From Bettongia penicillata ogilbyi (Eukaryota > Chordata > Mammalia > Diprotodontia > Potoroidae), in NCBI GenBank assembly GCA_023548195.1, contig JAJHZJ010000311.1:3053836-3117835 (forward strand): 64,000 nucleotides of DNA, in the 5' to 3' direction. The notes below the pieces were generated by a model that was not told the DNA's origin, ran no database searches, and saw only the letters and a program-made list of their open reading frames with translations. The translations under genes were made by a program, and so were the position numbers. Within the stretch, counting starts at the first letter, position 1. Each line of letters opens with the position of its first letter. Shown here piece after piece: positions 42,799 through 53,579 of the stretch.

Positions 42799-43020
42799 TT
42801 ATACCTGAAATAAGGATGGGAGAGGTGAAATCTACTTAGGAAAAGGCTTTTCTAGCTTGGACCATTCATCCCATTTCTTCCTTTGGGGCCAAAAATCAAG
42901 TCTAACAACTTGGTCATATTGTGGTCTGTCAAATATTTAAAGCTAATGATCATTTTCCTCTTGAAAAAAAAAAAGCTTCTTATACCTGAAATAAGGAGGT
43001 GAGGTGAAATGTATCTAGGA
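42799..43020 (+). repeat. 41-base direct repeats around a CR1 segment with an A-run
   Basis: Copies of 'ttatacctgaaataagga' followed by a 'gaggtgaaat' block stand at 42,799-42,841 and 42,980-43,020. Between them lies a roughly 95-base segment (42,868-42,962) nearly identical to 37,903-37,996 of the antisense CR1/L3, then A11 at 42,964-42,974. Confidence 0.85.
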
Positions 43021-43176
43021 TGAGGCAATGGTGGGGAATGGGAGCAGGGAAGGAAAGTAACCACGTCCTAGACTACCTTATGCTTCTGTGCTCCTGAAGC
43101 ACTGTCTGCTGATAGGGAAAGGAAAGGAAGAGGAAGTTAAAAGACTGGGACTAATTCTGTCATAAGAAGTAATCAG

Positions 43177-43443
43177 AGGTACCTAGGTGGTGCAGTGTAC
43201 AGAGCACTGGGTTTGCAGTTAGGAAGATGTGAGTTCAGATCTGATCTCAGACCCTTCCTAACTGCATGACCCTGGGCAAGTCACTTAATCTTTTCTTGCC
43301 TCAGTTTCCTTATCTATAAAATGAGGATAATGGTAGTATTTACTACCCAGTATTGTTGGGAGGATTAAATGAGATACAATTTGTAAAATGCTAGTGCAGT
43401 ACCTGGAACATAGTAAGTGCTACATAAATGTTAATTATTATTA
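43177..43443 (+). repeat. MIR-type SINE, full length
   Basis: 'taggtggtgcagtgtacaga', 'gcatgaccctgggcaagtca', 'ggattaaatgagatacaatt', 'gtacctggaacatagtaagt', 'ctacataaatgttaattatt'. Confidence 0.93.
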
Positions 43444-43779
43444 AGTATGACCTCATATGATACTGTCCATTCTGGTGCAATGAGGCAAAACCCATTAACT
43501 TGTTCTAGTTCTCCTTTTAAAAATTTGGGAACTGATGCTCATGACATTGCCACCAGTCCTTTGGAAGTCCTTTCATTCTTCAGTATTTTTCAAAGATCTG
43601 AAACCATAGTTCAACAAATACATCTGTAATCTGTAATAAGTACCCTGGAATTTACATGGATAAGTTGTTTACAGCTTCACCGTTTGCAATAAATATAATA
43701 ACTATATTCAATTCCCACTAATAGTAAAGGAAGGATATTCACTCCTTCCCTTATACCTCCCTGATGGGTGTGATCTCTC

Positions 43780-43985
43780 CCTCATCAGATCTCATAGCAC
43801 TTTTATGAACTGACCATATTCTCATCTGGGTTAGATTTATCTATGCTTGCCTTATTACTTCTCTATTCTGATTTGCTTGAGTGAAGATACGGGGCTTTAT
43901 TTATCTTTCCATCTCCCCCACCACCTAGAACAGTATCTTGCACATAGTATGTTCTTAAGATATGTTTGCTGAGCTAATTTGATGT
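43780..43985 (+). repeat. L2 LINE 3' terminus
   Basis: 'gagtgaagatacggggcttt', 'ctagaacagtatcttgcaca', 'tagtatgttcttaagatatg' in L2 order, decayed. Confidence 0.7.
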
Positions 43986-44899
43986 GAGGATTTCTTATAT
44001 TCCTATTCTGCTGTGAGAAATGAGCATTAATGCTTGAGTTTTGCATGCTTTCTGCTCTCCATTTCAAAAGACTCAGAGGCTAAGCATCAGCTTGTGACAA
44101 GCTCTCTTTCTCCCCAAACCCAGATTCTCTGAAAAACAAACAAAGAAGCAAACAGAGAAGGCCTAGAAAGGAGGTTGAGATTGGTCCCTTAGTGAGACCC
44201 TGGTGCTGTGAATTCAGGACACTTCAAAAGATTGGCAGGTTCTGCAGGAACATAGACTTCCCTTATAAATGTCCACAGTTCTTCTTGGTCCCTATATCTG
44301 ACAGTCAATCTTTAAATTTCTGAACAAGAAAAGTACTGTCTCCCTAATCCAAGAGAGTGACTGCAAAATCCATAGTAACTCTGCTGAAAAGGGCAGGAAA
44401 CAAGAAGCAGGAGGGGCTAAAGCATTAATACCTTTTGTACACTGCCCAGTGGTTTTCCTGAGGAGTTCAATGGGTGCTGGTGGCTACCCTGCTGGGGGCT
44501 CATAGGTCTCACTCTGCAATGAGAGTGGAACCTTGTCCAGGACCTCCTGGAGTCTGACATATCCCCAATTCCCAGTAGCAGATGTAGCCAATTACACGTC
44601 CAGGGAAGTACAGAGCCTTCTTTTATTCTCAACTTTTCAGTGGTCACTTTCAAGGATCAGTCTTTTTCTGCTGTTACAGGAAGCAGGGCAGATGGAAGGA
44701 CTTGGAAGAGGCAGAGGACCATGAACACTCCTCCCCCGCTTAATAGCATTACCCTCCTAAATGATCTGAAGCACAAAGTCTTCAGTCTCTGAATGTTCCT
44801 AGGAAATGTTAGGGTAGTGGTTTTAACAGTTACCACAAAGAGGCAAAAAAATCAGGGAAGGAGAAGTTTGAAAATCCTCATGAGTCTTTTGGTTTAGTA
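43986..44899. other. Unassigned, apparently single-copy DNA
   Basis: Opposed open frames at 44,417-44,724 overlap and carry no domain. No repeat recognised. Confidence 0.4.
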
Positions 44900-45055
44900 G
44901 TGAGGTAACAGCCATTTCTCTAGTTTATAAAGCATGTCCTCACCACAACCCTGTGAGTTAACTACAGCAAATAATTTTACCCCCATTTTATAGTTGAGGA
45001 AACTGAGTCTCAAAGAAGTTAAATGACCCACCCACTCAGGGTTGTATTAGCAGAC
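44900..45055 (-). repeat. MIR-type SINE, antisense
   Basis: 'gtcctcaccacaaccctgtg', 'tacccccattttatagttga', 'ggaaactgagtctcaaagaa'. Confidence 0.88.
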
Positions 45056-45309
45056 TTTCCATTGAAGTCCTCCATCATGGTGGAGGGAGGTCTGAAAGAA
45101 CATGCCAGTTGAGAACAATATGGGGCAAGTCCTCCCTAACCAGAATGGCTTCCAGTATGGGTATTGTGACAGACTGTGTGTCTGTCCTCCAAGGACCAGT
45201 CTAGCAAGTTTGAAGGATTAACCAATAGAAGTGTGATTGGAAGGCAATGAATGCCTTTGACCATTCATAAAATTTCTTACTAAGGTACACAGAGGGGTCC
45301 ATGAAGACC

Positions 45310-45425
45310 ATTTGATCCTTGTTCCTCATTAAATAGATGAAGAAATTGAGGCCTGGAGAGATTTTTTTCCACATCAAACAAGTAGGAGAAGAGGAACTGA
45401 AATCAGAATCATGGAATACCCAAGT
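45310..45425 (-). repeat. THER/MIR-type SINE fragment, antisense
   Basis: 'gttcctcattaaatagatga', 'agaaattgaggcctggagag', 'gaactgaaatcagaatcatg'. Confidence 0.65.
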
Positions 45426-45487
45426 TGCCAGGGACATCTATAGCAATTTAGTTTGAAAAGGAGCTCTCTTTACCATCTATTTGGAAA

Positions 45488-45602
45488 GTAGTCATCAATC
45501 AATGTTATTAAGTGATAACTATGCGAAGTACTATGCCAAGCACAGGGGATACAAAAACAGGCAAAAGATCATCTCTGGCTTCAAGGAGTTTACAATCCAA
45601 TA
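45488..45602 (-). repeat. L2 LINE 3' terminus, antisense
   Basis: 'tcaatcaatgttattaagtg', 'actatgccaagcacagggga', 'caaggagtttacaatccaat'. Confidence 0.85.
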
Positions 45603-45603
45603 G

Positions 45604-45702
45604 TCATTCACCTTTTGTTCGAAGTTTCCTGTGAAGGGGGATCCACTACCTTTCGAGGCAGCCCATTTCACTTGCCCATTCCACTTTTAGACAGCTATAA
45701 CA
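45604..45702 (-). repeat. CR1/L3 LINE terminus fragment, antisense
   Basis: 'tgtgaagggggatccactac', 'tttcgaggcagcccatttca', 'ccacttttagacagctataa' match the antisense CR1/L3 3' UTR. It is cut by the SINE that follows. Confidence 0.75.
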
Positions 45703-45875
45703 TCCTCTGACTTCAGACATGTGCTAGTTGTGTGACTCTGAGAAAATCACTTAACCCTGTGTGCTTCAGTTTCCTCAAAAATGAGTTGGAGAAGAAAATA
45801 GCACATTACTCCAACATCTTTACCAAGAATACCCCAAAACAGGGTCACGAAGAGTTGCATGTGATGGAACAACAA
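45703..45875 (+). repeat. tRNA-derived marsupial SINE, 5'-truncated
   Basis: 'gtgctagttgtgtgactctg', 'caacatctttaccaagaata', 'ccccaaaacagggtcacgaa', 'gagttgcatgtgatggaaca'. Confidence 0.9.
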
Positions 45876-45879
45876 TTTT

Positions 45880-46125
45880 AGGGGTAGCTTGATGATGTTG
45901 TAGATAGAGCGCTGGACCTGGAGTCAGGAAGACTCATCTTCCTGAATTAAAATCTTACCTCAGATGCTTCTTGGCTGTGTGGCCTTGGACAAGTCACTTA
46001 ACTCTGTTTGCCTCAGTTTTCTCTTCTGTAAAATGAGCTGAAGAAAGAAATGGCAAAACCATTCCAGCATCTTTGCCAAGAAAACCTCGAATGAACTCAC
46101 AAAGAATCAGACATAACTGAAATGC
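45880..46125 (+). repeat. tRNA-derived marsupial SINE, full length
   Basis: 'gtagatagagcgctggacct', 'gtgtggccttggacaagtca', 'ctgtaaaatgagctgaagaa', 'ccaagaaaacctcgaatgaa', 'aagaatcagacataactgaa'. Directly downstream of another copy in the same orientation. Confidence 0.93.
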
Positions 46126-46550
46126 CTTAAAGAAAAATGTCCTCTGAAAAAGAGCAAGGCGTTCTAAATAGTGTCAGAGCTTAATTAGGGTGAGCTCATC
46201 ACCAAGGCTGGTGATGGATGCAAAGGACAACTTAGAAAGACTTTATTGACCATGATAGGAGCAGGAGGATGATTAAAAATAAAGATATAGAACTGATATT
46301 CAGCATAGTTGAAATGCCGATGATGGACAGTGGGCAGAATATAGAACCACTCAACTCTCATTTTGCATGTATTCTATGCCAAGGACAATACTTTCCAGAT
46401 AAAGGACAGAATAAAAACAGTTAACAAAGAGCTAAAGTCCAAACTAAGTGAGGAAACAATAGAAGAACATGAGAATATCCTTAATGAATTTGAATCTTTG
46501 GGCCCAGATGAAATATATTATTGGGTACCAATAGATACGACTAAGCCATT

Positions 46551-46748
46551 GATGATTATTTTATTTTAAATAGCATTTTATTTCTTTCCAATTGCATGTA
46601 AAGATTTTTTTTAACATTCTTTTTAAAAAATATTGAGCTCCAAATTTTCTCCCTCCCTCCTTCTCCTCCCTAAGATGGTAAGCAACTTGATATAGGTTAT
46701 ATATGTGCAATCATGCAAAACATATATCCAGATTAGGATGATTATTTT
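46551..46748 (-). mobile_element. L1 LINE 3' end inserted in the CR1 fragment, 12-base target duplication
   Basis: About 46,563-46,736 is an antisense L1 tail: 'tttctttccaattgcatgta', 'attgagctccaaattttctc', 'taagatggtaagcaacttga', 'tataggttatatatgtgcaa'. GATGATTATTTT stands at 46,551-46,562 and 46,737-46,748. The CR1 frame resumes beyond the second copy. Confidence 0.92.
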
Positions 46749-46894
46749 TTAAAGATGGTTGCAAACAGGAAAGGTACCTCAGAATCAAAGAAAGGCAAAT
46801 GTTCCAATTTTCAAAAAAAAGGAAAGAAATTGGCATGTTCAAACTAGGAAAGTCAACTCATCTTCTATTCCTGGAATACTTTAAAAATGTCTCA

Positions 46895-47060
46895 TTAAGT
46901 GGAGAAGCAGAATGGTGTCATGGTTGGAGCACTGCCGTTGGTGCCAGGGACTGAATTCAGACCCTGCTCCTATCATACATACACTTATGTGTGATTTCAC
47001 TTCTCAGAGCCCCAGGCTACTCTCTACAATTAGAAGTTACAGAATGGTTGCTACCATGCA
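46895..47060 (+). repeat. MIR/THER-type SINE inserted in the CR1 fragment
   Basis: 'agaatggtgtcatggttgga', 'gactgaattcagaccctgct', 'gtgatttcacttctcagagc'. Sense and decayed, lying between two CR1 blocks. Confidence 0.65.
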
Positions 47061-47349
47061 CTACCAGAGGAGATGGACTGACCAGGCATTCCTTACACCA
47101 ATATAATCAAAAGTCTGTCCAAAAAGTTATTAAAGTGAAATTCTGTGTGCACTGAGAAACAGAAGCAGCAATCACTAATGGCCAACATGGCGTCATCCAG
47201 ATTAAGGCATGCTAGACTCATTTATTATCCTGGTCACCAATCCTAATCTGGTTTCTTTAGGACCCTAGACAGAAGGACAAATGCTCATTTTCATGGGTGA
47301 CCTAATTCTTCATAAACTGGAGATATGGTGAAGGGAATTTGGATAAATA

Positions 47350-47412
47350 TGTGTGTGTCTCTACATATACATATATACGTATATGTATATATACGTATAT
47401 ACGTATATAAAA
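47350..47412. repeat. Alternating purine-pyrimidine TATACGTA tract
   Basis: Repeats of 'tatacgta' and 'tatatgta' give a self-complementary tract with four surviving CpGs in an otherwise CpG-poor region. Confidence 0.88.
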
Positions 47413-47612
47413 TGAACCGGAAAATTTCTACCACCATATTTCACTTGATTCTTAGAACCCTTCAAAAGTGGTAGGAGAAGAAAAGTTTGAAAAAAAAAAA
47501 AGAAAAGTTTGGAAAATGAATGTTGCAAAAGATTTGAAGTGCCCAGAAGAAATCTAGAGTACTTAAGTACCATTTGTTTTTGCTCTATTTAACAAGGTTT
47601 AAGGTTGCATTA

Positions 47613-47735
47613 GTGGGGCAGCAAGGTGGTGCAGTGGAGAGAGTACCCACCCTGCAGTCAGGAAGACCTGAGTTTAAATCAGGCCTCAGACACTTTACTA
47701 GCTGTGTGATCCTGGGCACCCCGATTACCTGAAAA
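47613..47735 (+). repeat. Short tRNA-derived SINE with A-tail
   Basis: 'ggggcagcaaggtggtgcag', 'gacctgagtttaaatcaggc', 'tgtgatcctgggcaccccga', then 'gaaaaaaaa'. TTGCATT-like words on both sides (47,605 and after the tail) suggest a short target duplication. Confidence 0.9.
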
Positions 47736-47744
47736 AAAATTGCA

Positions 47745-50290
47745 TTGCTATCTTATGCTGTTGTTTTTTTTTTCATGAGTTATTTCTTGAAATGCCCTCT
47801 TCTCCAGTGAACCCTCCCTTAAAAAAAAACAACATTTAAGCAAATCAAGAGAAAAAAACATATACAACAATCTGCATCCATAGTCTCCCACCTGTCTTCC
47901 AAAAGAGATAAAGGATTTTCATTATCTATTCTCTGGGACCAAGATTATCTGTTTCAAATGATCTTGGCCTGGCTACTTTGTAATGTTGTCTACATTTTAG
48001 CATATAATCCCTCTAATTCAAATTTCCTCACTTTGTTAAGTTCACAGAAGCCTCTTTGTGTTTTTCTGAACTCTTATTCAATGCTTCTTAGTGTCTAACA
48101 GTACACTGACATCCCTGATTTTATTCAGCTTTTCCCATTTCTTAGGAGTATGCTGTTTTCAGTTTTTTATTTTGTTTTGTTTGCCTGCTATAAAAATGTG
48201 CTACTATGAATATTTTATTAAGTATGAGATCTTTCCCTTTGATTTTTTTAACCTCTTTTGGATATACATCTAGTAATGAGATTACTGGGTGAAAGGGTAA
48301 GAACAGTTCAGTGACTTTTTGTTGAATCAATTACAAATTGTTTTCCAGAACGGTTGAATAAATTCAGTTTCCCCAACAGTGTATTAAGGTGGCTGTTTTT
48401 TCAAAACCACTCTAACATTGACTACTTCCATCTTTCCTCACCTTTCCCAATTTAGATGGATTTGAAGTAAAACCTCAGAAGAGTTTTAATTTTAATTTTC
48501 TTATTTTTAGTGATTTGAAGCATTTTTTTCATGATTGTTGATTATATTTTCATTCTTTCTTTTGGAAACTGTTCATACAGATTGAAAAGCTCTTGGTCTT
48601 TTGTGTGTGTGTGAGTGTGTGTGTGTGTATATATACACACATATTTCTTGCATATTTTGGAAACCAAAGTTTTATTAGAGACATCTGGTGCAAAAGTTTT
48701 GCTTTTTCTATTCTGTTCCATTCAGTCTTTTTCTATTCCATTGTCTTGATTTTGGTCATGCAAAAGCTCTTAAATTTTATGTAATTAAAATTTTGCAGTC
48801 TTTCACTATCTTTCATATTCATTTTTTGGTTATAAATTATTTTCCAATCTTATACTTACAGTACTGCTTTCTATACTTCAATTTTAGAATGATGTGACCT
48901 TTTCGTATAGGCAGCTTATTCACTTCCAGCTTATTGTAGAATATAGTGAAAAAATTGGTTTGAATTTTTCTGACAAATTTCTAGTTTTCCCAGTCATTTT
49001 TGTTTAATACGGAGTATTTCCATGACCTTCCCCACCTCAAACAGTAGTTTGTGTTCTTGATTGATTGGATGATGCTGGATATTTGCGTTTGATTGTTTCT
49101 AGGTCTTATTTATCTAGACTGTTCAACTGATCTACTTAAAGTTTTTTTAAACAAGCCTTAATAGTTTGGGTTGCTTCTGTTTTATAATATAATTTGAAAT
49201 ATGGTCATTCTAAGCTTCTTTATCCCTTTTTAAATATTTGATTAATTTATCTTTGGACCTTTTGTTCCTTAAGACAAATTGTGTTATTAACTCATTTAGT
49301 TCAACAAAGTAATCCCTTAGTAACTTGGTTCATATAGCATTCAATCTATACTTAATTGAAGTAGTATCATCATTTTTATGATGTTGGTACAGATCAACCA
49401 AGTACAATGAATATCTCTCCAATTATTTCTTTTATTTTTTATAAAGTCTTTATAAACCTAAACAGAAATGAAAGACAAATCTCTTTCAATATTCAAGTAT
49501 AAAATGAAGAAAATATTTGAGATTTAATCCACCAAGATACAAAGGATTTGTATAAATACAACTATGAAATACTCTTTGCAAATTATTTTGTGGATTTAGT
49601 TTGTGTCCTACTACTTTATTAAAGCTATGAGTCACCTCAATTACTTTCTTTCCTTTCCTGAATTTCTGGGGCTTTTAAAATATTATCTACAAGCAGGGAA
49701 AGGTTTCCCTACTCTTTGCTGATGTTTATACATTTATTTTCTCTCTTGTTATATCATAGATAGCATTTCTCAAATTATATGAAATAATAGTGAGAAGGGG
49801 CATCTTTGCTTTACTTCTGTACTTGGAGGGAACTTTCATTGTTCCCCCATTATAGATATTGCTAGCTCTTGATTTTAGCAACAGATTTTTAGTAATATTG
49901 ATGAATGACTCTTTCATGACTATACTTTTAGAGCATAACAGCACAAGTTGGTGTGATGTTTTGTCAAATTTTTTCATGTGCCTATTGATGTAATTGAGAG
50001 GCAGGCAGTCAGAGTAGGTAGTCATCTTGACATTAAGAAGTGCTGGTTTTCAATTCTGAGTCTAATACCTATTAGCTCTGTGACCATTTGTAAATTGTTT
50101 GTTTGTTTGTGGGGTTTTTTCCCTCTCAATGCCCCAGATACCTCTCCAGAGTATAAGTAACATATAGTTGAATCAGTGGAGGGAGCTTCCATCATCCAAG
50201 TACATAATGTATATAATGTATATTTATGCTTTTGTTATTTATATGATTGAATGCACTATTTCCTTGGTGTTGAACTAGACTTTTATCACT
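47745..50290 (-). pseudogene. L1 LINE, antisense, ORF2 C-terminal half and 3' UTR
   Basis: A 2.5 kb AT-rich relic read on the minus strand. The 3' UTR comes first ('gttatttcttgaaatgccct', 'ctctgggaccaagattatct'). It then passes through antisense ORF2 in the usual order: 'aatgagattactgggtgaaa', 'ctggtgcaaaagttttgctt', 'cactttccc'-type decayed blocks, 'tgtgtcctactactttatta', 'tctacaagcagggaaaggtt', 'agtgagaaggggcatctttg', 'gttttgtcaaattttttcat'. These correspond to the region from the reverse-transcriptase palm to the C terminus. No long frame survives (99 codons at most, 49,726-50,025). The endonuclease end is missing. A (TG)n tract at 48,602-48,632 has expanded inside. Confidence 0.85.
49998..50175 (+). 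repeat. MIR-type SINE inserted in the antisense L1
   Basis: 'gaggcaggcagtcagagtag', 'gtgctggttttcaattctga', 'tattagctctgtgaccattt'. L1-like sequence seems to resume after about 50,190 with 'gaatgcactatttccttggt', though that stretch is weak. Confidence 0.6.
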
Positions 50291-50554
50291 AATCTAAAGC
50301 TAATTTGGTAACAGCAAGTAACTTTCTAAGTAGAATTTAAAGGAGGAGACCATTGCTTGTGTTAACTTGCATAGAGTGGGTTTCCCAGCCATAGGTTGGC
50401 CAGAAGTTTGAAATGAATTCCAAAATCGGCATGATCTGTCTTCTTTCTGGAGCCTGTCAGGCTATGAGATGAAAATTTAAATAGACAAGAGCAAGAACCT
50501 CTCTTCATAGCAACAGAATCTCACAGTTGGAAGCGCCCTCAGAGGTCCTAGGAT

Positions 50555-50737
50555 CATAGATATAGAGCTAGCCGAGACCTCCAAGATCATGTAGTGCAAT
50601 CCTCTCCTTTTACAGATGAAGAAACTGATGCCAAGTGAGGTTAAGTGATTGACCCAAAGCTTCATAGGTAGTAAGTGGTAGAGCTTAGTTTCAAGTTCAA
50701 GTTCTTTTCCCACTACATCATAGTGCAAGATTCCTTC
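50555..50737 (-). repeat. THER-type SINE inserted in CR1/L3, antisense
   Basis: 'tagatatagagctagccgag', 'ccttttacagatgaagaaac', 'gaggttaagtgattgaccca', 'cttttcccactacatcatag'. Confidence 0.88.
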
Positions 50738-50874
50738 GAAAGTAGCCCTAACAAATGGGCACCCGATCTGCTCTTAAAGTTTGCCAGCAGCTCATTCTAC
50801 TTATGTAAAGCTCTAAATGTTAGGGTTTGTCTTCAAGTCAATTTGAAATCTGACTCTCAGTAACTGTGTAGGAT

Positions 50875-51058
50875 AATAGAATCATAGATTTAAAGCTGGA
50901 AAGAATGTTCAAGGTCATCTAGTCCAATGCTTTCATTTTATAGATTGACTTCTGGAGAGACCCAGACAGGTTGAGCAACTTACATAGGTGGAAGAGGTGA
51001 AATGGGGACCCAGTTCCTGAAACTCTAAGTTCATTGTTTTTCCCCATGGCACCATGTT
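50875..51058 (-). repeat. THER-type SINE inserted in CR1/L3, antisense
   Basis: 'atagaatcatagatttaaag', 'gttcaaggtcatctagtcca', 'gaggtgaaatggggacccag', head end 'ccccatggcaccatgttgtt'. Confidence 0.85.
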
Positions 51059-51290
51059 GTTTCCCACTTCCTTGTTCTCCAACTTGGGCCAATCAACAAA
51101 AGCTTAACCCTTCTTCCATGTTCCAGACCTTTAAATACTTGAAGTCAGCTATCAGTTTTCTCTTCTCTTGACTGTACATGCCAAGGCCCTTTAAATGAAA
51201 TGTTTCTTTTTTCAGTTTGGAAGGAAAGTGCTATTTCTCTTCAGTCTGTGAGGTTTAAAAGTTTTCTGAAGGTAGATATGAGGACACCGT

Positions 51291-52649
51291 CTCAACATGA
51301 CATCTCCATTGACACTCCAGCTGATGCCCAGGGGATCCAGGTCAATTCAATTGGTTTCACTGATGTATACATCAAATAGTCATCTAAAATGAGAATCCAG
51401 AGGTCACCTTCTCCATCCCTCTACCCATAAACCAGCAGGGTCTATAGTTTAGCCTAGGTATATAAAGGATTACTTATCCTTTAAAAAAAATCCACAGGAA
51501 AGAGGATTTCACCATTTCCCCACTATCACTTGTTCTAGTATCTTAAGCTGTGTTTACACTGTATGAAGTGAAATGGAAACTTGTTAATTACCCAGCTAAT
51601 TTGATACTGACAGTCAGACTAGATAACAGAAGCCCCACAGGGAAATCTCTGGAATTACCTAGTTTAGTTGGCTACATCAATCATCTCAACCAAATGATTG
51701 CTGTATTCACTTAGTGCCACCTAGGTGGAAAAGTTTATCTCATAGAATTAATTCCTTAATCTAAAAGGGTCATGTCATCCATCCCCCTGCCTTTGGGTAA
51801 CATCACACTGAGCCCATCTCAAAGAGATTAGCAGCTCCCAGGTGCTACACATTGTATAAAACAAAAGAAGGTTCTTCCTCTGGTCATCTATTTTAATGTT
51901 TGACAATCTACAATGGGAGTCCGGATGCAGCTGGAGAAAGCTTCCTAGACCTGTCAGGAGAGAGAGAGAAGGAAGGAAGGGATAAAAAAATGAGAGCTGG
52001 AATAGTTGCAAAACCTTCCCTTCTCCCCGTCTCATGCAGCAGCAGTGACCTTTTCCAGCTTCCCTGTATAGTAGCTGATTTCCATCCCTTCCATGTCTAA
52101 CAGAGGAGAGAAGAGCGCAGTTGGGTTCAACTCTTCTCTGCAAGCAGGGTCCTGGTCATAATCACCTAAGAAGGAGTTTATGATTCTATCTCTGGCATTT
52201 AAAATTTATATACTTATTAAGAGAGCAAGAGAGCACTTTGGGACTTAATGGTTTTTTTATTTTTTCCCAAGGTAAAGGCCACTCTGCTCAAATTCAAAGG
52301 CAGCTGACTTCAGGGAGCCTTGGGGTATTTCATGCTAAGCATTTACACGATGAGGATGTTATACACACAGTCCGGTTGCATTATCTCACACCTGTTCAGC
52401 TTCCTCCTGCTGAAAGCCTTGGGGAAAAAGAATTTCACACAGCACATTGTCCTGGTAAATAGATCCTGTTCCTGGCACTCTCGGGCTTCCCTAGCGATCC
52501 GGCAGGGATATGTGGCTCCTAAGGTGGGCTAAGCCAATAGACCTAGATGAAGATGGGATTGTTGCTGGAGGACTTTGGGTCTGTGTTTGCTGGCCCATAA
52601 AGCAGATGGTGCTAATCTAGTGGTTGGGGAAGGGTCAAAGCAATAGACT
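51291..52649. other. Repeat-poor stretch without a recognised gene
   Basis: Opposed open frames at 51,775-52,143 (minus, 122 codons) and 51,900-52,532 (plus) have no domain. The part at about 52,150-52,540 is complex, repeat-free sequence and a weak candidate for conserved non-coding DNA. Confidence 0.35.
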
Positions 52650-52820
52650 ATTTTACTAATTTGGAGGAAGGAAGACCCAGACTCAAGGCTTGCTTCCCAT
52701 ATTTACTCATTTTCTAAACCTAAGCAAGTCACTTGTCTCAGTTTCCTCATCTGCAAAATGGGGAATTGGACTCAATGGCTTCAGAGGCCTCTTTTGGCTC
52801 TAAATCTATGATCCTAAGAG
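52650..52820 (+). repeat. THER-type SINE
   Basis: 'agcaagtcacttgtctcagt', 'cctcatctgcaaaatgggga', 'gactcaatggcttcagaggc', 'ctctaaatctatgatcctaa'. Confidence 0.9.
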
Positions 52821-52854
52821 CCACTTCCCACCCTCACATTCCCAATACCACGTG

Positions 52855-53290
52855 TTGTCCATTGGTTGTTGCCCTTCCTTCTTGAAGAGGATCAAAATGG
52901 CATCATTATGATAGAGTCAAGCTACAGTGCGTCCAGCTGCAGCAGATCAGACCAATACAAGCTTGGAATGCTCTCTCACAGGTCAGGCATAAATAGTCCA
53001 TGGGAACATTTGGGGTAGATTTTCTGAATTTGGGCATCGTGCATTTCTTTTGAACTGTTTCAATTCTGCTTTGCTCATAGAGCACAGAACTTCTCTGATG
53101 TGGGCACACCATGCTGAGTGGTCCTGTGCCAGTGTCTTCCATGTCACACAATCAGTTCCAAAATTCTTCAGAGAGACTTTGAGAATGTCCATGTATTGCT
53201 TCTTCAGATCATTATGTGAATGCTTGTCTCAAGTGAGTTCTCTATAAAATAGTCTTTTTTGGCAAGTGTGTGTTTGGCATTCAAATAAAA
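52855..53290 (-). pseudogene. RTE-type LINE, C-terminal reading frame and tail, antisense
   Basis: On the minus strand the frame gives DILKVSLKNFGTDCVTWK (from 53,192), then LAQDHSAW, the block that follows the reverse transcriptase in a group of RTE-like LINEs. After a frameshift it gives CLTCERAFQACIGL, a C-terminal zinc-finger-like motif with Cys-x2-Cys and a following His. The 3' tail reads 'tgatgccattttgatcctct' then 'tcaagaaggaagggcaacaa' on the minus strand. Two overlapping frames carry the pieces, so one frameshift lies between them. The upstream part of the element is missing. Confidence 0.75.
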
Positions 53291-53579
53291 CATATGAATG
53301 ATATCATCAATTCCTTGCAATTCCCTATGGTCTGGCATCATGGGAATTTATATCTTTTAAGTAGAATTAGTGCAGTTCTGACATGGATTTTCCAACTTTT
53401 TAGAGTTGTAATACCTTTCACTATTTGATTTTTTGAGAACTTGCTGTAAGTAAGCTGGAGCTGTAAGCAGCCATTTTGGTGCCTGTGGAAACCAACACTA
53501 GTCCTCAAATCTACCATAGAGGGGACACACCAATCTCAGTCCCAAGGGGATAGATCCTCCTGACTCTAACCTCCCCAGG
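53291..53579. other. Unassigned DNA
   Basis: May include more decayed RTE sequence at the left edge. Nothing else recognised. Confidence 0.3.

Larger units (their letters stand above)
46330..47300 (+). pseudogene. CR1-type LINE reverse-transcriptase fragment
   Basis: Sense pieces of a CR1/L3-type ORF2. Before the L1 insertion the frames give a Leu-Asn-Ser-His-Phe-Ala block and then 'ESLGPDEIYYW' (46,492 on), the Gly-Pro-Asp-Glu-Ile block at the start of CR1 reverse transcriptase. After the insertion, 'gtacctcagaatcaaagaaa', 'ggcaaatgttccaattttca' gives VPQNQRKANVPIFKKK (46,776 on), the next conserved CR1 block. Past a SINE, 'ggccaacatggcgtcatcca' near 47,180 matches the Gln-His-Gly-Phe block. 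The catalytic Asp-Asp part is not seen. A dead fragment in three sections. Confidence 0.8.
50508..51290 (-). repeat. CR1/L3 LINE 3' end, antisense, holding two SINEs
   Basis: CR1 blocks: 50,508-50,550 ('agaatctcacagttggaagc'), 50,738-50,872 ('ttgccagcagctcattctac', 'gtcttcaagtcaatttgaaa'), 51,060-51,290 ('ccagacctttaaatacttga', 'aagtcagctatcagttttct'). Each is the next part of the antisense terminus. Confidence 0.8.
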
